Below, one piece after another: positions 1-9,230 of a stretch of DNA of 64,000 nucleotides (the stretch's first letter is position 1; each line of letters begins with the position of its first letter). The translations under genes and the position numbers were made by a program. Location: positions 124,001 to 188,000 of the forward strand of contig NZ_LYBV02000035.1 in the NCBI RefSeq assembly GCF_001660705.2. The letters are read 5' to 3'. The DNA is from Saccharicrinis aurantiacus. GTDB taxonomy: Bacteria > Bacteroidota > Bacteroidia > Bacteroidales > Marinilabiliaceae. Under the pieces are notes generated by a model. The model saw nothing but the letters and a program-made list of their open reading frames with translations. It did no database searches and had not been told where the DNA came from.

Positions 1-283
1 TACACAAGTATTTTATTTCTTTAATATATTGATCTAAATACATAAAAATTCTTTTTCCCAAAGATATAAAATACATTCTCAAAATTACTGATAGAATCTG
101 TAAATCTTGGCCTTATGCCCAACTAATATGTATCCCACCAGATGTGTTATTACATCTTTATACTTACTATTGTTATGCTCCACGAAAATATAAAAATTAA
201 TAGTTTATGTTTACTATGTTACCCTAGTGTTTTCAGTTCTGTGCTAAGCTGTAGTGTTTTAATGTTGAATTGGTATTTTTGTA
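1..283. other. Intergenic, no gene seen
   Basis: AT-rich stretch at the window edge. I see no convincing reading frame on either strand and no conserved RNA structure. It ends in the SulP terminator. Confidence 0.5.
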
Positions 284-286
284 AAC

Positions 287-319
287 AACAAAGCCGCATT
301 TTTTAAGTGCGGCTTTGTT
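287..319 (-). terminator. Hairpin terminator of the SulP gene
   Basis: Perfect inverted repeat AACAAAGCCGC / GCGGCTTTGTT around an AT-rich loop, 20 bases past the SulP stop codon. Nearly the same hairpin recurs at 25473-25506 and 29550-29583, so it belongs to a dispersed repeat as well as acting as a terminator. Confidence 0.7.
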
Positions 320-339
320 ATTTTATGTGTTATTGATTT

Positions 340-1983
340 TTACTCAAACTTACTAGGGTTTGCAGCAACATAATAACGCGGATCGTCAATATCTCTAACA
401 ATGCGTTTATCTAAGCCAGCATCAGCTTTTAGTAAAAGCTTAATACAGTCTTCACTCAAATGCTTTAAAGTAACGTATTTGTTGGCAGCCTTATATTTAT
501 CTATGATGTTTGTAATAGCTTCCACACCCGAAACATCAGAAACTCTTGATTCAAGAAAGTCAATTTCTATAGAACTAGGGTCAGCTTTAATATCGAATTT
601 CTCATTAAACTCTTTTGTTGAACCAAAGAATAATGGACCCCAAATTTCGTAAATGGCCTTGTCTTCTTCATCTATTCTACGCTTGCGAGCACTAATGCGT
701 TTAGCACTCTGCCACGAGAATACAAGAGCAGAAATAATTACCCCAACAAAAACAGCAATAGCTAAATCAAATACTACAGTAACAACCGATACTACAACTA
801 ATACAACCGCATCGCCAATTGGTATTTTATTTAAAATACGTAAACTCGACCATGCAAAGGTTTCAATTACCATAACAAACATAACACCTACTAATGCAGC
901 AATTGGCACTTGTTCAATGTATTTATCTGCAAACAGGATGAAAAATAATAGGGTAACCGCCATGGTAACGCCCGATAAACGACCTCTACCACCCGAGTTA
1001 ATATTAATAATGGTTTGGCCAATCATACCACAACCACCAGTTCCACCAAATAAACCACTAAGCATATTTCCTGCACCTTGCGCAATACATTCGCGGTTTC
1101 CGTTACCTCTGGTTTCGGTTAATTCATCAACTAAGTTCATGGTCATTAACGACTCAATTAAACCAACAGAAGCAGCCAAGAAAGAATAGGGTAGTATAAA
1201 CTTTAAGGTATCCCAATTAAACGGAAGGTTTGCCCATAAGTCGGTATTTGGAGTTGGGAATTTACCTTTTAAACCTTCGCCACCACCTTCTCTGATATAA
1301 GAACCAACGGTTGAAACATCTAAATCGGCAAAAATAACGATTAAAGTAGTAATAATAATGGCAGTAAGTGCTGCAGGTAATTTCTTGGTAGCCTTAGGTA
1401 ATAAGTAAATAACTGCCATAGCAAATAATACCAAGCCAATCATGGTGTACAGTTCTGGTCCGTGCATCCACACATCGGCATAGGTTTTTAATCCATCAGC
1501 AGCAACTTCTAAATGTTTGTGGGTAAACATTTTTATCTGTGCCCAAAAAATAACAATGGCCAAACCATTCACAAACCCTAACATTACAGGATGTGGTATT
1601 AGTCGGATAAACTTACCTAACTTAAATACTCCTGATACAATTTGTATAATTCCCATTAGCACAACGGCAGCCAATAGATAAAAATAACCCATGTTCTCAA
1701 TAGGTACTTCCATTGCCATTCCGCGCGCGTGACCTTCGGAAATAAGGTGTACAAAAATTACGGCTACAGCTCCAGCAGCTCCTGAAATCAATCCAGGTCT
1801 ACCGCCAAATAGCGCTGATATTAAACCAATAATAAATGCACCCGATAGTGCCACTAATGGATCAATCCTGGCAACAAAGGCAAATGCTACAACTTCAGGA
1901 ATCATGGCTAATGAAACGGTAATTCCAGCAAGTACCTCATTTTTCACATTAGCTTTAGTAGCTAAGTTTTCTAAAAATCTCAT
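340..1983 (-). CDS. SulP-family inorganic anion transporter
   Basis: Inner-membrane SLC26/SulP permease of about 547 residues, expected to move sulfate, bicarbonate or another anion, often with Na+ or H+. A long run of hydrophobic helices (about residues 15-420) is rich in small residues, including a Gly-rich GGTGGCGMIGQ stretch typical of the family. A cytoplasmic STAS domain follows (about 430-530). The frame stays open to a TTG at 2022, but I prefer the ATG at 1983. A TAnnTTTG box (2033-2040) lies just upstream, and the protein then starts MRFLENL as in relatives. It is transcribed alone, divergent from the AraC regulator. The substrate cannot be read from sequence; bicarbonate uptake is common for marine relatives, sulfate is the alternative. 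Confidence 0.9.
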   Translation of the reverse strand: MRFLENLATKANVKNEVLAGITVSLAMIPEVVAFAFVARIDPLVALSGAFIIGLISALFGGRPGLISGAAGAVAVIFVHLISEGHARGMAMEVPIENMGYFYLLAAVVLMGIIQIVSGVFKLGKFIRLIPHPVMLGFVNGLAIVIFWAQIKMFTHKHLEVAADGLKTYADVWMHGPELYTMIGLVLFAMAVIYLLPKATKKLPAALTAIIITTLIVIFADLDVSTVGSYIREGGGEGLKGKFPTPNTDLWANLPFNWDTLKFILPYSFLAASVGLIESLMTMNLVDELTETRGNGNRECIAQGAGNMLSGLFGGTGGCGMIGQTIININSGGRGRLSGVTMAVTLLFFILFADKYIEQVPIAALVGVMFVMVIETFAWSSLRILNKIPIGDAVVLVVVSVVTVVFDLAIAVFVGVIISALVFSWQSAKRISARKRRIDEEDKAIYEIWGPLFFGSTKEFNEKFDIKADPSSIEIDFLESRVSDVSGVEAITNIIDKYKAANKYVTLKHLSEDCIKLLLKADAGLDKRIVRDIDDPRYYVAANPSKFE

Positions 1984-2032
1984 ATTATAATTTATTTTAT
2001 TTCTTGATAAGGGGGTATCCAAAATTAGGGCG

Positions 2033-2040
2033 CAAATGTA
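2033..2040 (-). promoter_or_regulatory. Bacteroidota -7 box for the SulP gene
   Basis: On the minus strand this reads TACATTTG, a perfect TAnnTTTG. It would give a leader of about 40 bases to the ATG at 1983. No clear -33 element was found. Confidence 0.45.
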
Positions 2041-2241
2041 GTTAATAATATACTATTTCTGTATTGTATCCCGTTTCTTTTTACAAATAGAGCTTATGTA
2101 TAATATTTTGTACTACAATTTAATATACCGTGAAGTACATAAAAGGTGCAATTGTATACCGAAATACAATATTAGTCCCCTTTTTTTACATGCAAACACA
2201 ACATATGTATAATATTACAATCACATATTTTTGTGTTTGCC

Positions 2242-2249
2242 TAGTTTTG
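2242..2249 (+). promoter_or_regulatory. -7 box for the AraC gene
   Basis: Reads TAGTTTTG, a perfect TAnnTTTG, 24 bases before the ATG at 2273. Confidence 0.45.
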
Positions 2250-2272
2250 CATTAGAAATAAAACACACCTAG

Positions 2273-3079
2273 ATGGAAGAAATAAAAGTTAACCGTAAAA
2301 TAGAAATCAATAAATTCTTTAAAATTAGTAGGATGAAGGAGATAATTAAGCCTACTAAACCACATAAACACGAGGGGTATTTCGAAATCATATTCTTATC
2401 AGAAGGAGCAGGAGTACATATTATAGATGAACACAACTATTCCGTTGAGCCTCCCTTATTATTTTATATGAACCCCGGCCATGTTCATTGTTGGGAGTTT
2501 TCAAAAATACCGAAGGGTTATGTTTGTATTTTTAAAGAGGAGTTTTTAAGTGCCTATCCTGATATTAAATTGATATTTTCAAAGTTAAGTACTAAATACA
2601 ATCTACGCCAAAAGAATATAAGCATTGAAAGTGATTTTAAGTTGATGCGCGAAGAATATGAACGCGATTATCCTGATTTGGATATTTTACGTCATTATTT
2701 AATTATTCTTCTCTTAAAGATGAGTCACTTTCCTATACCTAAAGGCAATGTTCAAACAGAGGTAAACCCAACTCTATTCAAATATCGTCAACTCATAGAA
2801 GAGCATTATATAGAGGAAAAGAACCTAGAGTTTTATGCTGATAAACTCAGCGTTTCAAAGCGCGTATTAAATAGCACCTGTAAAAAAGAAATCGGACGAT
2901 CCGCCTCGTCTTTAATTAGTGAGAGAATTATAGTTGAGAGTAAACGTTTATTGAAACATTCTAATAATTCAATATCAGAAATAGCTTATCATTTAAATTT
3001 TAACGATCCATCGCACTTTGCAAAATTCTTTAAGGGAAAAACAAATCTGACACCAGGTCAGTTTAGAGATAAACTTTAG
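2273..3079 (+). CDS. AraC-family transcriptional regulator
   Basis: Cytoplasmic DNA-binding regulator of 268 residues. The N-terminal half (about 20-110) looks like a cupin sensor domain, with the HxxxE-type start KPHKHEGYFE. The C-terminal about 100 residues form the double HTH of AraC/XylS proteins, with the second recognition region ISEIAYHLNFNDPSHFAKFF and the ending LTPGQFR. The ligand is unknown. It stands about 110 bases upstream of, and in line with, the TonB-receptor-like gene, so control of that gene is a reasonable inference. Related proteins often sit beside sugar or siderophore receptors. Length and domain order are normal. Confidence 0.9.
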   Translation: MEEIKVNRKIEINKFFKISRMKEIIKPTKPHKHEGYFEIIFLSEGAGVHIIDEHNYSVEPPLLFYMNPGHVHCWEFSKIPKGYVCIFKEEFLSAYPDIKLIFSKLSTKYNLRQKNISIESDFKLMREEYERDYPDLDILRHYLIILLLKMSHFPIPKGNVQTEVNPTLFKYRQLIEEHYIEEKNLEFYADKLSVSKRVLNSTCKKEIGRSASSLISERIIVESKRLLKHSNNSISEIAYHLNFNDPSHFAKFFKGKTNLTPGQFRDKL

Positions 3080-3190
3080 AGAATATTTAAAGCTGAAGAA
3101 CAAATGTACCCAAACTAGGTTAAATAGTACAAGAATTACGTAGGGCGTTACAATACATTTGCCTAACAGGAATAATCAAAAAAAAACGAA

Positions 3191-5782
3191 ATGAACAAAA
3201 TTTTATTACCATTAATGATGGTTTTTATCTCAATGTCAATTTTTGCCCAAAAAGGAGATATTAGAGGCCTTATTATAGATAAGCAAACAAATGAAAGTAT
3301 TCCGTATGCAGGGGTTGCTTTGTATTTATCAGACGGCACTGCTCCAGAGAAAGGTGCATCATCTGATATTGATGGTAACTTTATTATCGAAAAAGTAAAA
3401 GCGGGTACCTATCGACTAGAAGTTTCTTTTATGGGATACGAAACAACAGTTGTGAAGGATATTGTTGTTAAGCAAGGTGATGTTAACGTGGGAGAAATAG
3501 CACTTGCACCTAATAATATCGAGATTGAAGGTGTTGAGGTTACTGCAATGAAAAAAACGGTGACTTCAAAAATAGACCGTAAAGTGTATAGTGCCGATGA
3601 TTTTGCAACCGCAAAAGGGGGTACTGCTACTGATATTTTAGATAAGTTACCTGCAGTATCGGTTAGTCCAGATGGCGAAGTTGCTGTGCGTGGCGCTACC
3701 GATTTTATGGTATATATAAATGGTAAGCCAACACAAACCAGTGCAAGTGATATTTTAGCTCAAATGCCAGCAGAACAAATTGAGAATGTTGAAATTATAA
3801 CAGTGCCAGGCGCACGTTATGATGCTCAGGGAAAAGGTGGAATAATAAATATTACTACGCAAAGAGGTGCCGCTGATGGACTTTCGGTGGTTGCCAACGG
3901 TATGGTTGGTGGTACGCCTTGGAGTAACGGTAGAGATGTTTATAGTAATCAAAAGCTTGATAACGATAGATTCAATGCCAGCCTTAACCTAATGTATAAT
4001 AAAGACAAGCTATCCATCACTGGAGCCTTTTCAATGCAATCGCGCAATAATAAAGGGGTAGGTATTATCGATCCTTACATTTATCAGCATCCAGAGGAAT
4101 CTGTGAGCGGATATCCGGGGAGCTATTATGTATTAGATGGTGAAGGTTCGCGCCCTAAGTGGTACACAAATATTATGGGAAGTTTTGGTATTAATTATCA
4201 GTTTAACGAGAAATCGGATATTGCTGTCAGTTATCAATATTCGCAACGTACCAGTGGTCGTACTGCAAACTATGTTTACGATGCCTATTTTGCCGATTCT
4301 CCTAATGGAGAGCCTTATCCCGAAACTTTACAGCAAATTTATAACCCTAATGATATTCATAGAGATGGTTGGTTTAGTAACCTAGGCTTAGATTATAACT
4401 ATAAGTTTAGCGAGAAGTCAAAATTCAGTTCATCTTTTATTTACGAGACCTCTGAATTACAACAAACCATCGATAATAAAGAGTTTGCTTATGATGGTGA
4501 TCGTTATTATTACGATGATAAACCAGATTTTCACTCTTTCCAGAGCGATGATACTCCATTAGATGCCTATCGTTTAAACTTGAATTTTGAGCATGCATTT
4601 GATAATGGAAATACTATGAATGTTGGAGTTCAGCCACAATGGGTGCGTTTAGAAGGCGTGTTTGAGTATGATACTATTGTTGGAAACGAGTATTGGGGCG
4701 AGCCTGAAAGCTACGATAACAACATTGATTTAAAGCGCGATATTTATGCCGGATATATTGATTATGCCGGAAAAGCCGGAAAGCTAAACTATGTAGTTGG
4801 CTTGCGTGCTGAGTATATGGATCAGCTGATGAATGTAGCAAGTACCGAATATTTTGAGTATGTATATGGATACTTTGAAGAGGTGGGAGATGGTCGTGAC
4901 TTTGACCAAACAGATTTTGAGCAACGTAAGTTCGATTTATTCCCAACCTTACATGCAGAGTACCAAATGAATGACGCAAATAGTATTTCGTTAGCAGCCA
5001 GCCGACGTATCAATCGACCGCCAGCCAAAGATATGGCGCCATTCTTATACCGCCGTCATCAGGAGATTTATGAGATGGGAGATCCTTTATTAAAACCAGA
5101 GTATATCATTAACACTGAAGTTAATTATAACCGTAGGTTTGCTAAAAGCGATATGACAATTACTGGTTTTTACCGAGGAGTTAATGATGCCATTTACCGT
5201 GTAAACCGAGTGGCCTACGATATGGGTAACCCAGGTGGAGTTTTGTTGCGTAGTTATACCAATGCCGGTAACCAAACTGCTTTAGGTGTTGAAGCCGGTT
5301 TTAACTTCGACTTGTTTAACAAGGTGAAATTATTTGCAGGTGGAGCAGTGTACGATTTTAGGGTTATTGCTGATGACGAGTTATTAGGTGAAAGTCGCAA
5401 TAGTAGAAGTACCAATTGGAATGTGAAAACCAATGCATCATGGATGATTTCAAAACCATTGAAGCTAACTGTTGATTATTCTATTAAATCGGCATCAGTT
5501 ACACCACAGGGAGAAAGCATACAGTTCGAAATGTTAAATGCCGCTGTATTATACGCTCCTAAAACACTTGAGGGTTGGACCTTTTCTGCAAAAATGTTAG
5601 ATGTTTTGGGGACCAATCAGGCCGGTGGTTATACTGCAGCTTACGAAGGTGATCAGATATTATTACGTCGCGACTATGTCTATGATTACGAAGGACAGAT
5701 TGTTGAGTTAGGAGTTAGTTACTCGTTCAACAGTAAGAAAATGAAAAAGCAAAGAAAGCACATTGGAGATGATTATTTTTAG
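3191..5782 (+). CDS. TonB-dependent receptor-like outer membrane protein
   Basis: Outer-membrane protein of 863 residues. A signal peptide ends near FAQ (residues 1-19). A CarboxypepD_reg-like beta-sandwich follows (about 23-110), then a plug domain with YINGKPT and ITVPGARYDAQGKGGIINI (about 125-225). A long C-terminal beta-barrel rich in Tyr, Asn and aromatic strands matches the 'outer membrane beta-barrel family' (PF14905-like). These receptors are expected to import a ligand with TonB energy. No SusD gene follows, so a classical Sus-type glycan uptake pair is unlikely; a peptide, metal chelate or other small ligand is possible. The AraC gene upstream is a likely regulator. A strong hairpin terminator follows. 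Confidence 0.88.
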   Translation: MNKILLPLMMVFISMSIFAQKGDIRGLIIDKQTNESIPYAGVALYLSDGTAPEKGASSDIDGNFIIEKVKAGTYRLEVSFMGYETTVVKDIVVKQGDVNVGEIALAPNNIEIEGVEVTAMKKTVTSKIDRKVYSADDFATAKGGTATDILDKLPAVSVSPDGEVAVRGATDFMVYINGKPTQTSASDILAQMPAEQIENVEIITVPGARYDAQGKGGIINITTQRGAADGLSVVANGMVGGTPWSNGRDVYSNQKLDNDRFNASLNLMYNKDKLSITGAFSMQSRNNKGVGIIDPYIYQHPEESVSGYPGSYYVLDGEGSRPKWYTNIMGSFGINYQFNEKSDIAVSYQYSQRTSGRTANYVYDAYFADSPNGEPYPETLQQIYNPNDIHRDGWFSNLGLDYNYKFSEKSKFSSSFIYETSELQQTIDNKEFAYDGDRYYYDDKPDFHSFQSDDTPLDAYRLNLNFEHAFDNGNTMNVGVQPQWVRLEGVFEYDTIVGNEYWGEPESYDNNIDLKRDIYAGYIDYAGKAGKLNYVVGLRAEYMDQLMNVASTEYFEYVYGYFEEVGDGRDFDQTDFEQRKFDLFPTLHAEYQMNDANSISLAASRRINRPPAKDMAPFLYRRHQEIYEMGDPLLKPEYIINTEVNYNRRFAKSDMTITGFYRGVNDAIYRVNRVAYDMGNPGGVLLRSYTNAGNQTALGVEAGFNFDLFNKVKLFAGGAVYDFRVIADDELLGESRNSRSTNWNVKTNASWMISKPLKLTVDYSIKSASVTPQGESIQFEMLNAAVLYAPKTLEGWTFSAKMLDVLGTNQAGGYTAAYEGDQILLRRDYVYDYEGQIVELGVSYSFNSKKMKKQRKHIGDDYF

Positions 5783-5813
5783 ATAATTCAATTGTGTAGA
5801 ATAATATTATTTG

Positions 5814-5853
5814 AACCGCGTACTAATAAACTATATTAGTTCGCGGTTTTTTT
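5814..5853 (+). terminator. Terminator of the TonB-receptor gene
   Basis: Stem AACCGCG(t)ACTA / TTAGTTCGCGGTT followed by seven T. It is 30 bases past the stop codon. Confidence 0.8.
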
Positions 5854-5967
5854 ATACCCTTTTTTGTGGTTTAATAATAAAACAGTCAAGCATAACTATC
5901 AAATAGCCACAGTATACTTAATAAGCTAAAAAGATTACCTTTACCACTCCTAAATTAATAAACAACT

Positions 5968-6327
5968 ATGCAAAAAGTAGCCATTCCCACTAAGGGAACA
6001 AACGTTGATGACCATTTTGGTCACTGTGAAAAATTTACAATCTATACGCTATCTGAAGATAGAAAAATTATTGCCGAAGAAAATTTCGGATCACCCGAAA
6101 GCTGCGGATGTAAATCAGATTTAGCCATCGATTTAGCGAAAGCCGGGGTTACTGTATTACTTGCTGGTGGCATGGGGCAAGGTGCTGTAAACAAAGTAAA
6201 GGCTGAGAATATTGAAGTTTTTATTGGTTATGCGGGCGATGCAAAACAGGCCTTAACCAAATGGATTAATGGCGACAAAGGCAATTGGTCTATTTGTCCG
6301 CCACACAGCGAAGAGTGTGCGCATTAG
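5968..6327 (+). CDS. NifB/NifX-family (Fe-Mo cofactor type) protein
   Basis: Small cytoplasmic protein of 119 residues with the RNase-H-like dinitrogenase iron-molybdenum cofactor fold. It starts VAIPTKG, carries DDHFGHCEKF (His16, His19, Cys20) and CGC at 46-48, and has the conserved GGMGQGA loop (about 68-74). Extra Cys/His residues at the C-terminus (WSICPPHSEECAH) suggest metal or cluster binding. No nitrogenase gene is nearby, and stand-alone members such as MTH1175-like proteins have no firm function. It is flanked by two terminators, so it is monocistronic. Confidence 0.85.
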   Translation: MQKVAIPTKGTNVDDHFGHCEKFTIYTLSEDRKIIAEENFGSPESCGCKSDLAIDLAKAGVTVLLAGGMGQGAVNKVKAENIEVFIGYAGDAKQALTKWINGDKGNWSICPPHSEECAH

Positions 6328-6350
6328 TTTACTTTACGATTTAAGCAATC

Positions 6351-6395
6351 AAAAGCGCGATTAAGATTCTGTCTTAATGGCGCTTTTGGTTTTTT
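6351..6395 (+). terminator. Terminator of the NifX-like gene
   Basis: Stem AAAAGCGC-ATTAAGA / TCTTAAT-GCGCTTTT with a short loop, then GG and six T. It lies 24 bases past the stop codon. Confidence 0.8.
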
Positions 6396-6538
6396 ATTAC
6401 AAAACAATATAAACCTTAGTAGTGTTAGAATCATTATAGTACCAATTTTAATAATGCTTATTATAGCTTATTCTATAAATAAGTAGATTATTTTATTCGC
6501 AGTATTTTTGGTTTCATCCCTTACAAAAGATTTTAATA

Positions 6539-7135
6539 ATGAAAGTACTCATATTATTTGCACATCCTGCATTTCATAAATCCAATGTAAATAAGGTAAT
6601 GGTAGATGGATTATCAGCTACTGACTCTGTTACATTTCACGATTTATATCAAGCTTATCCCGATTTTGATATAGACATAGAGCGCGAGCAAGAACTGCTG
6701 TCACAACACGATTGTGTTATATTTCATTATCCATTTTTTTGGTACAGTAACCCAGCCTTGTTAAAGGAATGGCAAGATTTAGTACTTACCCACGGTTGGG
6801 CATTTGGTAGCAAAGGAAATATGCTAAAGGGTAAATTATTTTTTACAGCCATAACAGCAGGAGGTCCCAAGGCGAGCTATACCAACGATAGTTTTAATGG
6901 CTACACCATACAGCAGCTAATTGCACCCTTACTGCAATCCGCAATGCTTTGTAAAATGATTACACTACCACCGTTTATTGTGTACGGTACCCATGCCATA
7001 GAACTGCCCGAAGTAATGAAGCAAAAGCGAATATACTCTGAGTTATTACGCCAATTGGCAGAGGATGAATTTGAAGTAGAGGCAGCGCTTGAATATGAAG
7101 ACTTAAACGATTACATCACCCACAAAATGAAATAA
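6539..7135 (+). CDS. KefF-like NAD(P)H quinone oxidoreductase
   Basis: Flavodoxin-like FMN oxidoreductase of 198 residues, of the type that acts as ancillary subunit of Kef K+ efflux systems. It opens with VLILFAHPAFHKSNVN (the flavin phosphate loop) and carries the family block FHYPFFWYSNPALLKEW and WAFG (about residues 60-90). It ends one base before the KefC-like antiporter gene starts, so the two are translationally coupled and almost certainly work together. In Escherichia coli, KefF stimulates KefC and reduces quinones. Glutathione control of the pair is plausible because the same window encodes a GshAB enzyme at 40.5 kb. Confidence 0.85.
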   Translation: MKVLILFAHPAFHKSNVNKVMVDGLSATDSVTFHDLYQAYPDFDIDIEREQELLSQHDCVIFHYPFFWYSNPALLKEWQDLVLTHGWAFGSKGNMLKGKLFFTAITAGGPKASYTNDSFNGYTIQQLIAPLLQSAMLCKMITLPPFIVYGTHAIELPEVMKQKRIYSELLRQLAEDEFEVEAALEYEDLNDYITHKMK

Positions 7136-7136
7136 T

Positions 7137-9080
7137 ATGGAAGGCGATTTTTTTTATCAAGCATTTATATATTTAGGTGCTGCAGTTGTGGCAGTTCCGT
7201 TAGCTAAAAAGTTAGGCTTAGGTTCTGTGTTAGGCTATTTGATTGCCGGAGTTTTAATTGGTCCTTTTGTGCTCGGTTTTGTGGGAGAGGAAGGACAAGA
7301 TATTATGCATTTTGCCGAGTTTGGTGTTGTAATGATGCTCTTTCTAGTGGGTTTGGAGTTACAACCTTCCTTATTATGGAAGCTTCGTAAATCTATACTA
7401 GGGCTTGGTGGTATGCAAGTGGGCATTACCGCCATTATTATAAGTGCTGTTGCCTTAATGTTTACCGATTTAGCATGGCAAACAGCTTTGGCGGTAGGTT
7501 TAACATTGGCCTTATCGTCCACCGCCATTGTAATTCAAACCCTCAACGAAAAAGGATTGATGAAAACAGAAGGAGGCCAGAATGCTTTCTCTGTATTGTT
7601 ATTTCAAGATATAGCTGTAATTCCTATTTTGGCATTCTTTCCAATGCTAGCTGTTTTCGAATTACAACATATTGATAGTGGCCACCACGAAGAGTTGTGG
7701 TTAAATTCATTACCTATAATATGGAGAACACTTGTAATGCTCGGAGGTATTGCGTCTATTATATTTGGCGGTAAATATCTAATAGGTCCTGCCTTTAGAT
7801 TAATAGCTCAAACACGTTTGCGCGAATTATTTACTGTAGCAGCCTTGCTCTTGGTTATTGGTATCACATTACTGATGACGCAAATGGGCTTAAGTCCTGC
7901 TTTGGGAACCTTTTTAGCCGGCGTGGTTTTGGCACAGAGTGAATACCGCCATCAGCTCGAAACGGACATTGAACCCTTTAAAGGTTTATTATTGGGTTTA
8001 TTTTTCATTGCAGTGGGGGCATCCATCGATTTCAAGTTAATAGGTAGTAGTCCAGCTACTATTGCCATGTTAGTATTCGGTTTAATACTTATAAAGCTGA
8101 TTGTTTTATTCGTTATCGGAAAGGTTTTTGGCATGCGCATGGATAATAATATGCTGTTTTCTTTTGGCTTGGCACAAGGGGGTGAGTTTGCTTTTGTATT
8201 GGTTTCTTTCGGACTACAGAATGGAGTTATGGATGCAGCAACAGCAGATCCTCTTATTGCAGCAGTAGCTATTTCCATGGCCTTAACACCGTTATTAATG
8301 ATGGTTAACGAAAAGTTTATTCAGCCTAATTTCGGTACCAAAGAGGAAGATGATAGAGAAGCCGATGTGGTAGATGTACAGAATAACATTATTATCGCAG
8401 GCTTTGGTCGATATGGATCAATGATAGGGCGTTTTTTACAGGCAAACGGACAACAAGCTACTTACCTTGATATTGATCCTAATAACGTAGATTTATTACG
8501 AAAACTTGGTTTTAAGGTTTTTTACGGAGATGCCTCTCGCCACGATTTATTGCATGCTGCAGGAGCGGAGGATGCCAAATTATTAATTGTTACGGTTGAT
8601 GTGCCTGAAAAAGCCATTGAAATTGTAAAAACAGCCAAAGAGCATTTTCCACATTTAAAGATTATATCGCGTGCCCGTTCATGGTCAAATTACTCTGATT
8701 TAATAGATGCTGGCATTACCAATATATACCGCGAGTATCTCGAGAGTTCCTTACGCATGGCTGCTGATGCATTAGCATGTTCGGGTTTTAGAGCCTATCA
8801 GGTTGAGCGTGCCGTTAAAAAGTTTAAGCGTCATGATGAACGTTTGTTAAGAGAGCTCTCATCGCAAAAGCACGAGGACGGTAGTTTCTTGAGAGGTGGT
8901 AAACGAAATATTGAAGAGTTAGAAAGAATGATGCTTGAGGATATGGAGAATGACGCCAAGGATAAAGATTTAGGTTGGGATGTAGGTTCTGTTAAGGAGG
9001 AATATGCAAAATTCTTTAAGGCACATTTTGATACCGATACTCCAAGTAATTTCAGTAAAAGATATAAAGGTGATGAGTAA
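7137..9080 (+). CDS. KefB/KefC-type K+/H+ antiporter (CPA2)
   Basis: Inner-membrane cation:proton antiporter of 647 residues. About twelve helices (residues 5-385) form the Na_H_Exchanger domain, including FGVVMMLFLVGLEL and the ALSSTAIV block. A Rossmann TrkA-N (RCK) domain starts at IIIAGFGRYG (near 415) and holds DIDP and YGDASR. A charged C-terminal tail of about 90 residues follows. It works in K+ efflux and protection against electrophiles in Kef proteins; other CPA2 members handle Na+ or pH. The directly preceding KefF-like gene favours a glutathione-gated Kef role. Homologues with an RCK domain are usually 560-660 residues, so the length is normal. Confidence 0.9.
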   Translation: MEGDFFYQAFIYLGAAVVAVPLAKKLGLGSVLGYLIAGVLIGPFVLGFVGEEGQDIMHFAEFGVVMMLFLVGLELQPSLLWKLRKSILGLGGMQVGITAIIISAVALMFTDLAWQTALAVGLTLALSSTAIVIQTLNEKGLMKTEGGQNAFSVLLFQDIAVIPILAFFPMLAVFELQHIDSGHHEELWLNSLPIIWRTLVMLGGIASIIFGGKYLIGPAFRLIAQTRLRELFTVAALLLVIGITLLMTQMGLSPALGTFLAGVVLAQSEYRHQLETDIEPFKGLLLGLFFIAVGASIDFKLIGSSPATIAMLVFGLILIKLIVLFVIGKVFGMRMDNNMLFSFGLAQGGEFAFVLVSFGLQNGVMDAATADPLIAAVAISMALTPLLMMVNEKFIQPNFGTKEEDDREADVVDVQNNIIIAGFGRYGSMIGRFLQANGQQATYLDIDPNNVDLLRKLGFKVFYGDASRHDLLHAAGAEDAKLLIVTVDVPEKAIEIVKTAKEHFPHLKIISRARSWSNYSDLIDAGITNIYREYLESSLRMAADALACSGFRAYQVERAVKKFKRHDERLLRELSSQKHEDGSFLRGGKRNIEELERMMLEDMENDAKDKDLGWDVGSVKEEYAKFFKAHFDTDTPSNFSKRYKGDE

Positions 9081-9230
9081 TAAGACTTCATAAATATTGT
9101 TGTTTTGTAGGAAGTTAAGAGATTGTAATTCCGTATGAACCCATACTTATATCAAATGTATATAGATTTACATATACCAGTACAGATCAAATTACTTTCG
9201 TTGCAGTATTAATAGTAAAATAATATTTCA

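Noticed and set aside
653-1189. 178-codon plus-strand frame
   Set aside because: It is antisense to the intact SulP gene and low-complexity (Thr/Ile-rich). No promoter or family match.
6539-9080. KefF-KefC pair as a novel system
   Set aside because: The pair is a well-known arrangement. Only its context with GshAB was kept as part of another finding.
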